A DNA stretch of 64,000 nucleotides from an uncultured Eubacteriales bacterium (lineage in GTDB: Bacteria; Bacillota; Clostridia; Oscillospirales; Oscillospiraceae). Below are positions 42,987 to 50,283 of the stretch, piece by piece. Made by a program: the position numbers and the translations under genes. Under the pieces are notes generated by a model, which worked only from the letters and a program-made list of their open reading frames with translations, searched no databases and was not told the DNA's origin. Numbering within the stretch: the stretch's first letter is position 1; every line of letters starts with the position of its first letter. Location: positions 6,479 to 70,478 of the forward strand of contig UQZR01000012.1 of the NCBI GenBank assembly GCA_900545585.1, given 5' to 3'.

Positions 42987-43299
42987 GCCTCCGGTGGTTC
43001 TATTCCCTTCCAGCAGCGGAAGGGGGATGCTCCGTGCCCTCGGGCACGGGTCACTTTTGGCCGCAGCCCCAAAAGTGACCAAAAACGCTGCCTGAAACCG
43101 CAGGTTTCAAGATTTCCTGCGCGGCTGGGGTGCGCTGAAAACCGTGGCCGTGTACCACGCGAAAACCAAGATAGTGCGGATCGTCGTACAACGAATCGCG
43201 TGCGGTCCTCTTGTCGCTGCCGCTCCTGCGTACCGCGCGGAGGTGCGCTGGTCTACCGCCGTGGGCGAAAGGCTGCCGCGCCGGAGCGCGAAATGTTCC
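42987..43299 (-). repeat. Dispersed structured repeat, copy 4 (inverted)
   Basis: This copy is in the same direction as copy 3; together they bracket the ribbon-helix-helix/small-gene pair. A short extra fragment (GTGCC-GGGCACGGGTCACTTT) lies just before it at about 42950, a relic of another copy. Confidence 0.85.
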
Positions 43300-43305
43300 G
43301 TTATC

Positions 43306-43365
43306 GACAACAAAATGTATAATACGACAGAAAAATCACCCTGCGTAGCGGATACGCAGGGTGAT
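43306..43365 (-). repeat. 60-bp exact direct repeat with terminator, copy 1
   Basis: These 60 bases recur identically at 43838-43897. They include ATCACCCTGCGTA/TACGCAGGGTGAT, a hairpin followed by T on the minus strand, which serves as terminator of the Cro/CI-type gene. Confidence 0.9.
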
Positions 43366-43371
43366 CCGGTT

Positions 43372-43584
43372 TTATTCCTCGAAGCGGACCACGTCATTGG
43401 GCGTACAGCCCACGATACGGCAGAGCTTTTCCAGCGTGACCATGGTGATGTTCTTGTTCTTCTTCAGGGAATCCAGCGTCTTATTGTCGATGCCGCCCTT
43501 GAGAAGCTGGTACTGGGACACGCCATTTTTGCGCATGGTATCCCACAATGGACGATAATCAAAAATGGCGTTCACCACCCTCAC
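43372..43584 (-). CDS. Small Cro/CI-type (XRE) transcription regulator
   Basis: The 70-residue protein is a single helix-turn-helix domain. Landmarks are LWDTMRKNGVSQYQLLKGGI, DNKTLDSLKKNKNITMVTLE and KLCRIVGCTPNDVVRFEE. It is like the YozG group. It is divergent from the small gene at 43675 with a palindromic site between them and probably controls both. It ends in the first copy of the 60-bp terminator repeat. Confidence 0.88.
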   Translation of the reverse strand: MRVVNAIFDYRPLWDTMRKNGVSQYQLLKGGIDNKTLDSLKKNKNITMVTLEKLCRIVGCTPNDVVRFEE

Positions 43585-43621
43585 TTGCTACTGTTTCCAT
43601 TATAGGGGAAAATAAAAAAAT

Positions 43622-43655
43622 CTATATTGTGGATATAGTCACAATGCGTTACAAT
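43622..43655. promoter_or_regulatory. Divergent promoter with palindromic operator
   Basis: CTATAT and ATATAG (43622-43638) flank TGTGG. The plus-strand promoter TTGTGG/TACAAT (43628-43633/43650-43655, spacer 16) overlaps it. The minus-strand TATAAT lies at 43599-43604. Binding of the XRE protein would cover both promoters. Confidence 0.6.
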
Positions 43656-43674
43656 GGAAGCAGGGGGTGTTAAA

Positions 43675-43839
43675 ATGGCAGATCACAAAGCGATGTATCT
43701 GGCGGCGATGGATGCCATGGAGCAGGCCGTCCAGCTACTGGCGGAAGCGCAGCAGAAGTGCGAGGATCTGTATGTGGAGACAAGCGGCGAGGGGCCGGTG
43801 GTGCTGCCATGGAAACAGAAAGAAATTGCCAAAGAGTGA
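43675..43839 (+). CDS. Small protein, paralogue B of a MAD(Y/H)-type family
   Basis: The 54-residue product starts at ATG 43675 after GGGGGTG. Its first 20 residues are MADHKAMYLAAMDAMEQAVQ, then LLAEAQQKCEDLYVETS, clearly related to paralogue A. The C-terminal tail PVVLPWKQKEIAKE is unique. It is divergent from the XRE regulator, mirroring the first pair. Its stop codon lies at the start of the second 60-bp repeat. Function unknown. Confidence 0.7.
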   Translation: MADHKAMYLAAMDAMEQAVQLLAEAQQKCEDLYVETSGEGPVVLPWKQKEIAKE

Positions 43840-43897
43840 CAACAAAATGTATAATACGACAGAAAAATCACCCTGCGTAGCGGATACGCAGGGTGAT
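43838..43897 (-). repeat. 60-bp exact direct repeat with terminator, copy 2
   Basis: This copy is identical to 43306-43365. Here it forms the terminator of prfB on the minus strand and abuts the end of small gene B. Confidence 0.9.
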
Positions 43898-43930
43898 TTT
43901 GGGTGGCAGAGGTTCGTAAGCGCAGGGAAC

Positions 43931-45055
43931 TTACTTCTTGATCTCGCCGTTGGCGGCGGCGGTGAGGTAGGCGTTGATAAAGCCGTCGATGTCGCCGTCC
44001 ATCACGGCCTGGATGTTGCCCATCTCATAGCCGGTGCGGGTGTCCTTGGCCAGGGTGTAGGGCATGAACACGTAGGAGCGGATCTGGCTGCCCCACTCGA
44101 TCTTCATCTGGACGCCCTTCAGGTCGCTGATCTTCTCGGCATGCTGCTGCAGCTTCAGCTCCGCCAGCTTGGCCCGCAGCATCTTCATGGCGTTGTCGCG
44201 GTTCTGGAACTGGCTGCGCTCCGTCTGGCAGAACACCACGATACCGGTGGGCAGGTGGGTCAGGCGGACGGCAGAGGAGGTCTTGTTGATGTGCTGGCCG
44301 CCGGCACCGGAGGAGCGGCAGGCCTGCATCTCAATGTCCTCGGGCCGGATCTCGATCTCGCTGTCATCCTCCAGCTCCGGCATGACCTCCAGCGCGGCAA
44401 AGCTGGTTTGGCGGCGGGCATTGGCGTCGAAGGGGCTGACGCGGACCAGACGGTGGACGCCATTCTCACTTTTCAGGTAGCCGTAGGCGTTCTCGCCCTC
44501 GATGAGGATGGTGGCGGACTTGATGCCCGCCTCGTCGCCGGCCTCGTAGTCCATGAGCTGGTAGGTGTAGCCGTGGCGCTCGGCCCAGCGGGTATACATG
44601 CGGTAGAGCATCTCGGTCCAGTCCTGCGCCTCGGTGCCGCCGGCACCGGCGTGGAAGGTGAGGATGGCGTTGTTGCCGTCATACTCGCCGGACAGCAGGG
44701 CGGCCAGACGGCGCTCGCTGATCTCCTTTTCCAACGTGTTGTAGCCCTCCACCACGTCGTCCAGCTGGGAGGGATCGTCCTCCTCCTGTGCCATTTCGCA
44801 CAGGGTCAGAGTGTCCTCCCACTCGGACACCAGCTTGTCGTGCTTTTTGATCTTGTTTTCCAGACGCTTGACCTGACGGCTCACCTGCTGGCTGCGCTCC
44901 AGGTCGTTCCAGAAGCCGTCCTGCTCCGTCTCCTTCTGGAGCTCGGCCAGCTCCTCGCGGGCCTTGGGGATGCCCAGCGCCTTCTCCAGCTCGCCCAGAG
45001 TGGGCTCCAGCGCCAGCAGCTTCTGCTTATACTCGTCATATTCAATAACGGCCAT
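43931..45055 (-). CDS. prfB: Peptide chain release factor 2
   Basis: RF2 ends translation at UGA and UAA. The 374-residue protein has the stop-codon-reading SPF in LVRVSPFDANARRQ and the catalytic GGQ loop in SSGAGGQHINKTSSAVRL. The reading frame is continuous from ATG 45055, so the autoregulatory +1 frameshift found in many bacteria is absent. It is preceded by an inverted-repeat-bounded leader. Confidence 0.96.
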   Translation of the reverse strand: MAVIEYDEYKQKLLALEPTLGELEKALGIPKAREELAELQKETEQDGFWNDLERSQQVSRQVKRLENKIKKHDKLVSEWEDTLTLCEMAQEEDDPSQLDDVVEGYNTLEKEISERRLAALLSGEYDGNNAILTFHAGAGGTEAQDWTEMLYRMYTRWAERHGYTYQLMDYEAGDEAGIKSATILIEGENAYGYLKSENGVHRLVRVSPFDANARRQTSFAALEVMPELEDDSEIEIRPEDIEMQACRSSGAGGQHINKTSSAVRLTHLPTGIVVFCQTERSQFQNRDNAMKMLRAKLAELKLQQHAEKISDLKGVQMKIEWGSQIRSYVFMPYTLAKDTRTGYEMGNIQAVMDGDIDGFINAYLTAAANGEIKK

Positions 45056-45092
45056 ATATCGTATCTCCTTATGCTGTAAATTTCCTTAGCCT

Positions 45093-45369
45093 TACCATCT
45101 ATCGACAAGGGCAGACGCGGTTTTGACGGGCAGAAATGCGCCCACACTGCGTCAAGTCCCCTGGCAATACGTCAGTATTCCCCGCGGGCCTTTTCTTGTT
45201 TGGACACATTTCTGCTCCGGCAAAACTGCTTTGCACCTGTCGGCGATGGATATTCGAGGGATCGTTGGCTTTTGAGCCGCAGGCGGGCGCGCGCCCGCCA
45301 AGGCGAAAAGGGCAAAAAGCGCCGGAAAGACGCGCAGACAGGCGCGCTTGCCCTTGTGGATAGATGGTA
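45093..45369 (-). repeat. 277-bp inverted-repeat-bounded leader of prfB
   Basis: The ends 45093-45119 and 45343-45369 are 27-base inverted repeats matching at 24 positions, both beginning TACCATCTATC. The interior has further pairs (GCAGAAATG/CATTTCTGC and GCGGGCGCGC/GCGCGCCCGC). It fills most of the gap upstream of prfB and has no gene. It may be a MITE with TA target duplication or a structured leader RNA. Confidence 0.7.
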
Positions 45370-45371
45370 CT

Positions 45372-45399
45372 ATTATAACAAAAAACAGGTATTTGTAAA
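45372..45399 (-). promoter_or_regulatory. Promoter of prfB
   Basis: On the minus strand TTTACA (45394-45399) and TATAAT (45372-45377) are 16 bases apart, placing the transcript start inside the right inverted repeat. Confidence 0.65.
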
Positions 45400-45464
45400 G
45401 GGGGCAGTCTTGCCGTGGGAGAGGGGATGTGGTAAGATAGGGCGCAGAAAGCGAGGGATGACGG

Positions 45465-45842
45465 ATGCGTATCGCACTGGCGCAGATGAAAAATCAGGGG
45501 AGCGTGGAGGCCAACCTGAATCAGAGCATCGAATGGATGCGGGAGGCCGCGGAGCATGGGGCTGACCTGATCCTGTTTCCGGAGGTGCAGCTGACGGAGT
45601 TTTTCCCGCAGTATCAGGGGCAGGATGTGCGGAGGTACCGGCTGGGGCTGGAGTCGCCGGAGGTGCAGGCGTTCCGAAAGGCCAGCAGAGAGTGGAACAT
45701 CTGGGCATCGCCCAACGTCTATCTGGAGGAGAACGGAAAGGCATATGACGCAAGTCTGCTCATCGGGGCGGACGGGCAGCCTGCGCCGGAACGGGGCGGA
45801 GACCGGGACGGGGGAGCGCCGAAAGTCTTTCCGGAAAATTAA
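45465..45842 (+). pseudogene. Carbon-nitrogen hydrolase fragment
   Basis: The first 107 or so residues are a good nitrilase-superfamily N-terminus (MRIALAQMKNQGSVEANLNQ) with the catalytic Glu in LILFPEVQLTEFFPQY. After YDASLLIGADGQ the sequence turns into unrelated Pro/Gly-rich residues and stops at 125. The family is usually about 270-300 residues with later Lys and Cys, so this is a deletion remnant without activity. Confidence 0.85.
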
Positions 45843-45969
45843 CTGCTTTGTTACAATTTGGCACTTTTCCTTTGGGGCGGTTTGTACTATAATACGTAGT
45901 CGGGAAAGTCTGCCCTTCCCGCCGCAGGCAAGGGGCCTGCGCAGAGAAAAATGATTGAGGAGAGCTTTT

Positions 45970-46428
45970 ATGAAACGTATCATTTCGATGCTGCTTGCCG
46001 TGATGTCCGTGGCAGCACTGACCGCCTGCGGCCAGCAGAAGGACACCGCAGTGGACGCCCAGGGCCTGGCCAAGGCGCTGGTGGAGAAGGTATCCTTTGA
46101 ATCCGAGCTGACCGCTATTTCCGACGAGGAGCTGGGCTACTACTTCCAGCTGCCCGAGGGCTGCACGGCGGCGGCCTATATGTCCTCCGGCTCCACAGCC
46201 GAGGAGGTGTTCGTCATCCAGTGCAAGAGCGGCGACGACGCGGCGGCGCTGCGGGCGTCCATGCAGGAGTTTCTGGACAGCCAGAAAACCGAGATGGAGC
46301 GGTATCTGCCCGCCGAGGTGGACCGCATCAACAGCGCGATCTTTGAGACCTACGGCACCTGCGTGGTGCTGTGCGTCAGTTCCGACACCGACACGGCCCG
46401 CAGCGTCATCAAGGAGTATGTGAAGTGA
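45970..46428 (+). CDS. DUF4358 lipoprotein
   Basis: The 152-residue protein has a lipobox (VAALTACGQQ, Cys at about 19). The extracellular domain has SDEELGYYFQLP and AAAYMSSGSTAEEVFVIQCK, the DUF4358 pattern. A TATAAT lies at 45888-45893, followed by hairpins in the leader. It overlaps the next gene by GTGA, so it belongs to the surface-acylation cassette. Function unknown. Confidence 0.8.
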   Translation: MKRIISMLLAVMSVAALTACGQQKDTAVDAQGLAKALVEKVSFESELTAISDEELGYYFQLPEGCTAAAYMSSGSTAEEVFVIQCKSGDDAAALRASMQEFLDSQKTEMERYLPAEVDRINSAIFETYGTCVVLCVSSDTDTARSVIKEYVK

Positions 46429-47645
46429 GCGGTCGGAGATACAGCGGACGGCACTATCGCCGCCGCAGAAGTCCCGTGCCGGGGATCCTGCTGCTGATCG
46501 TGGCGGCGGCGCTGGTGCTGGGGGCGCTGGCCATCTTTACGGATGTGTTCAAGAAGGACAGGCCCGCCGACAGGGCGGACGACCCCGCAGTGACCCAGCC
46601 CGACGATACGCAGAAGCCCGACGATGCCAAGCAGCCCTCCGGCGGCGCCGACGGGCAGGACGGCCAGACCGGCGGCGATACCCAGCAGCCGGATAACAGC
46701 GGCAGTCAGACCGGCAGCAAGACGCTGGATACCATCACCACCGACGCCACGCCCTACCAGTCCGGCGGCGTGTATATCGTGGGGGATACCGGCTTTGAGA
46801 TGTACAACTATGTGGACAGCCTGGCCAAGAACTACGGCGAGATCGTGACCTCCGTAGCCGATCAGCTGTCCGGCGTCAGCACGGTGTACGCGCTGGCGGT
46901 GCCGCTGTCCAGCGGCATCACGCTGCCGGATGCGCTGTACAGCGATATTCCGGGCAGCGATCAGGCTCAGGCGGAGAAGGATATTCTGGCCGCTATGGGG
47001 AAGAATGTGAAAACGGTGCCCCTTCACGATGTGATGATGTCTCACCGCGGGGAGTATATCTATTTCCGCACCGACCACCACTGGACGGGGCTGGGCGCGT
47101 ACTACGCCTACCGCGAGTTCTGCGGCGCCAAGGGCGTGACGCCCCACGCGCTGTCGGAGTATGAGGTCAGCCAGTACGACGGGTTCCTGGGCTCGTTCTA
47201 CAACGACGGCGGGAAGCCCGACGCCATGAAGAACAACCCCGACGTGGTGACGGCGTACCATCCCATCAGCACCGAGGCGCGGATGCAGTACGGCAAGTCC
47301 GACAGCGACCTGACCGCCGGCAAGATCATCTATGACGAGTCCGAGGCATCGGCGGGCCTGAAGTACGGCGCGTTCATCATGGGCGACAACCCCTACACCG
47401 TGATCAGCAACCCCGACCTGTCCGACGGGTCCAGCTGCGTGGTGGTGAAGGAGTCCTTCGGCAACGCCTTCGTGCCGTTCCTGGTGGATCACTATCAGAC
47501 GGTGTACGTCATCGACTACCGCTATTACAGCGGCAGCGTGGTGGATTTTGCCAAGACCAATAAGGTCACAGACGTCATCTTCGTCAACAACCTGTCCGCC
47601 ATCCGCGGCAGCTATCAGATGGGCAAGCTGGCGGGCGTCAAGTAA
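46425..47645 (+). CDS. DHHW-family membrane protein (AlgX/AlgJ-like), first copy
   Basis: GTG 46425 with AAGGAG upstream gives 406 residues. Following a basic start there is one membrane helix (GILLLIVAAALVLGALAIF), then a Pro/Asp/Gln/Gly-rich linker of about 60 residues. An extracellular SGNH-like domain follows with YFRTDHHWTGLGAYYAYREF, the DHHW signature. Such proteins work with MBOAT enzymes to acetylate exopolysaccharide or wall polymers. A terminator-like hairpin follows it. Confidence 0.87.
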   Translation: MSGRRYSGRHYRRRRSPVPGILLLIVAAALVLGALAIFTDVFKKDRPADRADDPAVTQPDDTQKPDDAKQPSGGADGQDGQTGGDTQQPDNSGSQTGSKTLDTITTDATPYQSGGVYIVGDTGFEMYNYVDSLAKNYGEIVTSVADQLSGVSTVYALAVPLSSGITLPDALYSDIPGSDQAQAEKDILAAMGKNVKTVPLHDVMMSHRGEYIYFRTDHHWTGLGAYYAYREFCGAKGVTPHALSEYEVSQYDGFLGSFYNDGGKPDAMKNNPDVVTAYHPISTEARMQYGKSDSDLTAGKIIYDESEASAGLKYGAFIMGDNPYTVISNPDLSDGSSCVVVKESFGNAFVPFLVDHYQTVYVIDYRYYSGSVVDFAKTNKVTDVIFVNNLSAIRGSYQMGKLAGVK

Positions 47646-47666
47646 CGCAGGCAAGCATACATAAAG

Positions 47667-47694
47667 ATGGGGCAGGTCCGCCTGCCCCATTTTT
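47667..47694 (+). terminator. Terminator inside the acylation cassette
   Basis: ATGGGGCAGG and CCTGCCCCAT pair across TCCG, followed by TTTT. It may reduce expression of the downstream MBOAT gene. Confidence 0.75.
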
Positions 47695-47720
47695 CGACTA
47701 TCGAGCAAAGGAGCCGACAC

Positions 47721-49124
47721 ATGGTTTTCAGCAGTACCACGTTCCTGCTGGCGTTTCTGCCGCTGGTGGGCATCCTGTACTTCATCTGCCCCAGAAAGCT
47801 GCGCAACGCGCTGCTGCTGGTGTTCAGCCTGCTGTTCTACGGCTGGGGCGAGCCAAAATATATCCTCATCATGCTGTTCTCCACGGTGTTCGACTACTGC
47901 AACGGCCTGGCCATCGGACACTTCCGCGCCGTGGGGAAGCCCAAGGGCGCCAAGGCGGTGCTGGTGGTGTCCGTGGTGGGCAACCTGAGCATTCTGGGAT
48001 TCTTCAAGTATACGGATTTCGCCATCACCAATCTCAACGGTCTGCTGGGTACAGCTATCCCCGCGCTGGGGCTGCTGCTGCCCATCGGCATCTCGTTCTA
48101 CACGTTCCAGACCATGAGCTATACCATCGACGTGTACCGGGGACTGGTGCCGCCCCAGCGGAACATCATCGATTTCAGCGCCTATGTGACGCTGTTCCCT
48201 CAGCTCATCGCGGGGCCCATCGTCCAGTACAAGACGGTGGCCGCCGATCTGGAGAACCGGAACCGCGAGTCGCTGGCAGGGGCCAGCGCCGGTATGCAGC
48301 GGTTCGTCATCGGCCTGGGCAAGAAGGTGCTGCTGGCCAACCAGATGGGCGCCGTGTGGGAGGAGATCGCGGCCATGTCCGCGCCCTCCGTGGTCACGGC
48401 GTGGCTGGGGGCGCTGGCATTTACGTTCCAGATCTATTTCGATTTCTCCGGCTATTCCGATATGGCCATCGGCCTGGGCAGACTGTTCGGCTTCCGGTTC
48501 CTGGAGAACTTCAACTATCCCTATGAGTCCCGCACCGTGACGGAGTTCTGGCGGCGGTGGCACATCAGCCTGTCCACCTGGTTCCGCGAGTACGTCTATA
48601 TCCCGCTGGGCGGCAACCGGAAGGGACTGGGGCGGCAGCTGCTGAATATCGCCATCGTGTGGTTCCTCACCGGACTGTGGCACGGGGCCAGCTGGAACTT
48701 CGTGCTGTGGGGTGTGTACTACGCCGTGCTGCTGCTGCTGGAAAAGACGTTCCTGCTGCAATGGCTGGATCGTGTACCCGCCGTGGTGGGGCATATCTAT
48801 ACCTGCCTGTGCTTTATCCTGGGCTGGGTGCTGTTTGCCATCACGGACTTCGGGAAGCTGGGGGCCTATCTGGGCCACATGTTCTCCGGCGCATTCTTCG
48901 ACAGCGGCGCGGCCTATCTGCTGCGGAGTTTCTGGCTGGTGCTGGTGCTGGCGGTCATCGGCTGCACGTCCCTGCCCAAGCAGCTGTGGGACCGGTGGGA
49001 GAAGGGCATGAAGCCCGCCGTGTCCGATGGGCTTCGCACCGTGTGGATGGTGCTGGTGCTGCTGGTGTCCGTGGCGTTTCTGGTGGGCGACAGCTACAAC
49101 CCGTTTTTGTATTTCCGGTTCTGA
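47721..49124 (+). CDS. MBOAT membrane-bound O-acyltransferase (AlgI/DltB-like)
   Basis: The ATG at 47721 follows AAAGGAG. The 467-residue polytopic protein moves acyl groups across or at the membrane. It has QTMSYTIDVYRG, FFDFSGYSDMAIGLGRLFG-type FDFSGYSDMAIGLGRL, TEFWRRWHISLSTWFREYVY and the catalytic His in LTGLWHGASWNFVLWGVYYA. With DHHW partners on both sides it most likely O-acetylates a secreted polysaccharide or teichoic-type polymer. Confidence 0.94.
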   Translation: MVFSSTTFLLAFLPLVGILYFICPRKLRNALLLVFSLLFYGWGEPKYILIMLFSTVFDYCNGLAIGHFRAVGKPKGAKAVLVVSVVGNLSILGFFKYTDFAITNLNGLLGTAIPALGLLLPIGISFYTFQTMSYTIDVYRGLVPPQRNIIDFSAYVTLFPQLIAGPIVQYKTVAADLENRNRESLAGASAGMQRFVIGLGKKVLLANQMGAVWEEIAAMSAPSVVTAWLGALAFTFQIYFDFSGYSDMAIGLGRLFGFRFLENFNYPYESRTVTEFWRRWHISLSTWFREYVYIPLGGNRKGLGRQLLNIAIVWFLTGLWHGASWNFVLWGVYYAVLLLLEKTFLLQWLDRVPAVVGHIYTCLCFILGWVLFAITDFGKLGAYLGHMFSGAFFDSGAAYLLRSFWLVLVLAVIGCTSLPKQLWDRWEKGMKPAVSDGLRTVWMVLVLLVSVAFLVGDSYNPFLYFRF

Positions 49125-49136
49125 GGAGGGGCGAAC

Positions 49137-50237
49137 ATGAAACGAAATATGTTGGCCCCGCTTATCGCCATCTGTGTCATTTTGCTGGGGCTGTCGGTGG
49201 GGAGCTTCTTCTTCACGCCGGATCGGGCTTTTTCCGAGAATGAGAACCGCTATCTCCAGACCACGCCGGAGCTGACGGCGGACAATGTGCTGTCCGGCAA
49301 GTTTATGACGGAGGTGGAGAACTACACCAGCGACCAGATCCTGCTGCGGGACTTCTGGACCGGCGCACGCTCCGCCCTTCAGCGGCTGGAGGGGCGGCAG
49401 GACATCAGCGGCACATATCTGGGAGCGGATGGCCGCTACTTTGCCAAGGTGACGGACGATACCTTCAACTGGGACAACTATCAGAAGAATCTGGCGGCGG
49501 TGGAGACGTTTTTCGCCGCCAACGACGGTAAGAACTGCACGGCGCTGATCGTGCCCAGCCCCGCCGGTGTGCTGCGGGACAGTCTGCCCGAGGACGCGCC
49601 GTATTACGACGAGGACAGGGCGTTTGCCATGCTAGAGGAGCGTCTGGGGACGGCGTTTGCCGATGCGCGTCAGGCGCTGGCCGGTGTGGCCGACCCCTAC
49701 TACCATACGGATCACCACTGGACCACGGCGGGAGCACAGGCGGCCTACCATATCTGGGCGGAGGCCACGGGGCACACCGCCCGCAGCTATGAGCCGGTGC
49801 AGGCCACGGACCGGTTCCGCGGGACGCTGTACTCCAAGGTGCTGCTGCCGGACAGCGTGTACGACCAGGTGGACTACTGCCCCGACATCACCATCGAGTC
49901 CGCCGACTGCGACGGGACGGTGACGGATTCGCTGTACGATCTGGCGGCACTGGAGAAGAAGGACAAGTACGAGCTGTTTTTAGGCGGCAACTACGCCAAG
50001 GCGGTGCTTCGCACCGGCGTGGAGAACGGGAAGCACCTGCTGCTCGTCAAGGACTCGTTTGCCAACAGCCTTGTGCCGTTCCTGTGCGGCGACTACGAGA
50101 CCATCACCATGGTGGACCTGCGGTACTGCCGCGAGAAGATACAGCCGCTGGCCGATGAGGCCGACGATGTGCTGGTGCTGTACGAGATCACCAACTTCGC
50201 CGCCGACGGCAATCTGTTCAAGCTGAATCTGAAATGA
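49137..50237 (+). CDS. DHHW-family membrane protein, second copy
   Basis: A 366-residue protein has an N-terminal membrane segment (MLAPLIAICVILLGLSVGSF). An AlgX-like region follows with FSENENRYLQTTPELT and RDFWTGARSALQRL, and the signature PYYHTDHHWTTAGAQAAYHI lies near residue 185. It is longer at its N-terminal side than the first copy and lacks the low-complexity linker. It is probably the acetyl acceptor-side partner of the MBOAT enzyme. Confidence 0.9.
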   Translation: MKRNMLAPLIAICVILLGLSVGSFFFTPDRAFSENENRYLQTTPELTADNVLSGKFMTEVENYTSDQILLRDFWTGARSALQRLEGRQDISGTYLGADGRYFAKVTDDTFNWDNYQKNLAAVETFFAANDGKNCTALIVPSPAGVLRDSLPEDAPYYDEDRAFAMLEERLGTAFADARQALAGVADPYYHTDHHWTTAGAQAAYHIWAEATGHTARSYEPVQATDRFRGTLYSKVLLPDSVYDQVDYCPDITIESADCDGTVTDSLYDLAALEKKDKYELFLGGNYAKAVLRTGVENGKHLLLVKDSFANSLVPFLCGDYETITMVDLRYCREKIQPLADEADDVLVLYEITNFAADGNLFKLNLK

Positions 50238-50240
50238 GGC

Positions 50241-50277
50241 AAAAAAAGATGACCGCCATATGCGGTCATCTTTTTTT
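50241..50277. terminator. Bidirectional terminator
   Basis: AAAAAAAGATGACCGC and GCGGTCATCTTTTTTT between convergent genes. Confidence 0.92.
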
Positions 50278-50283
50278 GTTGTC

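Noticed and set aside
45099..46073. A 324-codon minus-strand frame over the prfB leader element and the hydrolase fragment
   Set aside because: It crosses the inverted-repeat element and runs antisense to a recognisable hydrolase fragment.
46350..48878. An 842-codon minus-strand frame opposite the DHHW and MBOAT genes
   Set aside because: Antisense of coherent genes, with composition typical of GC-driven shadow frames.
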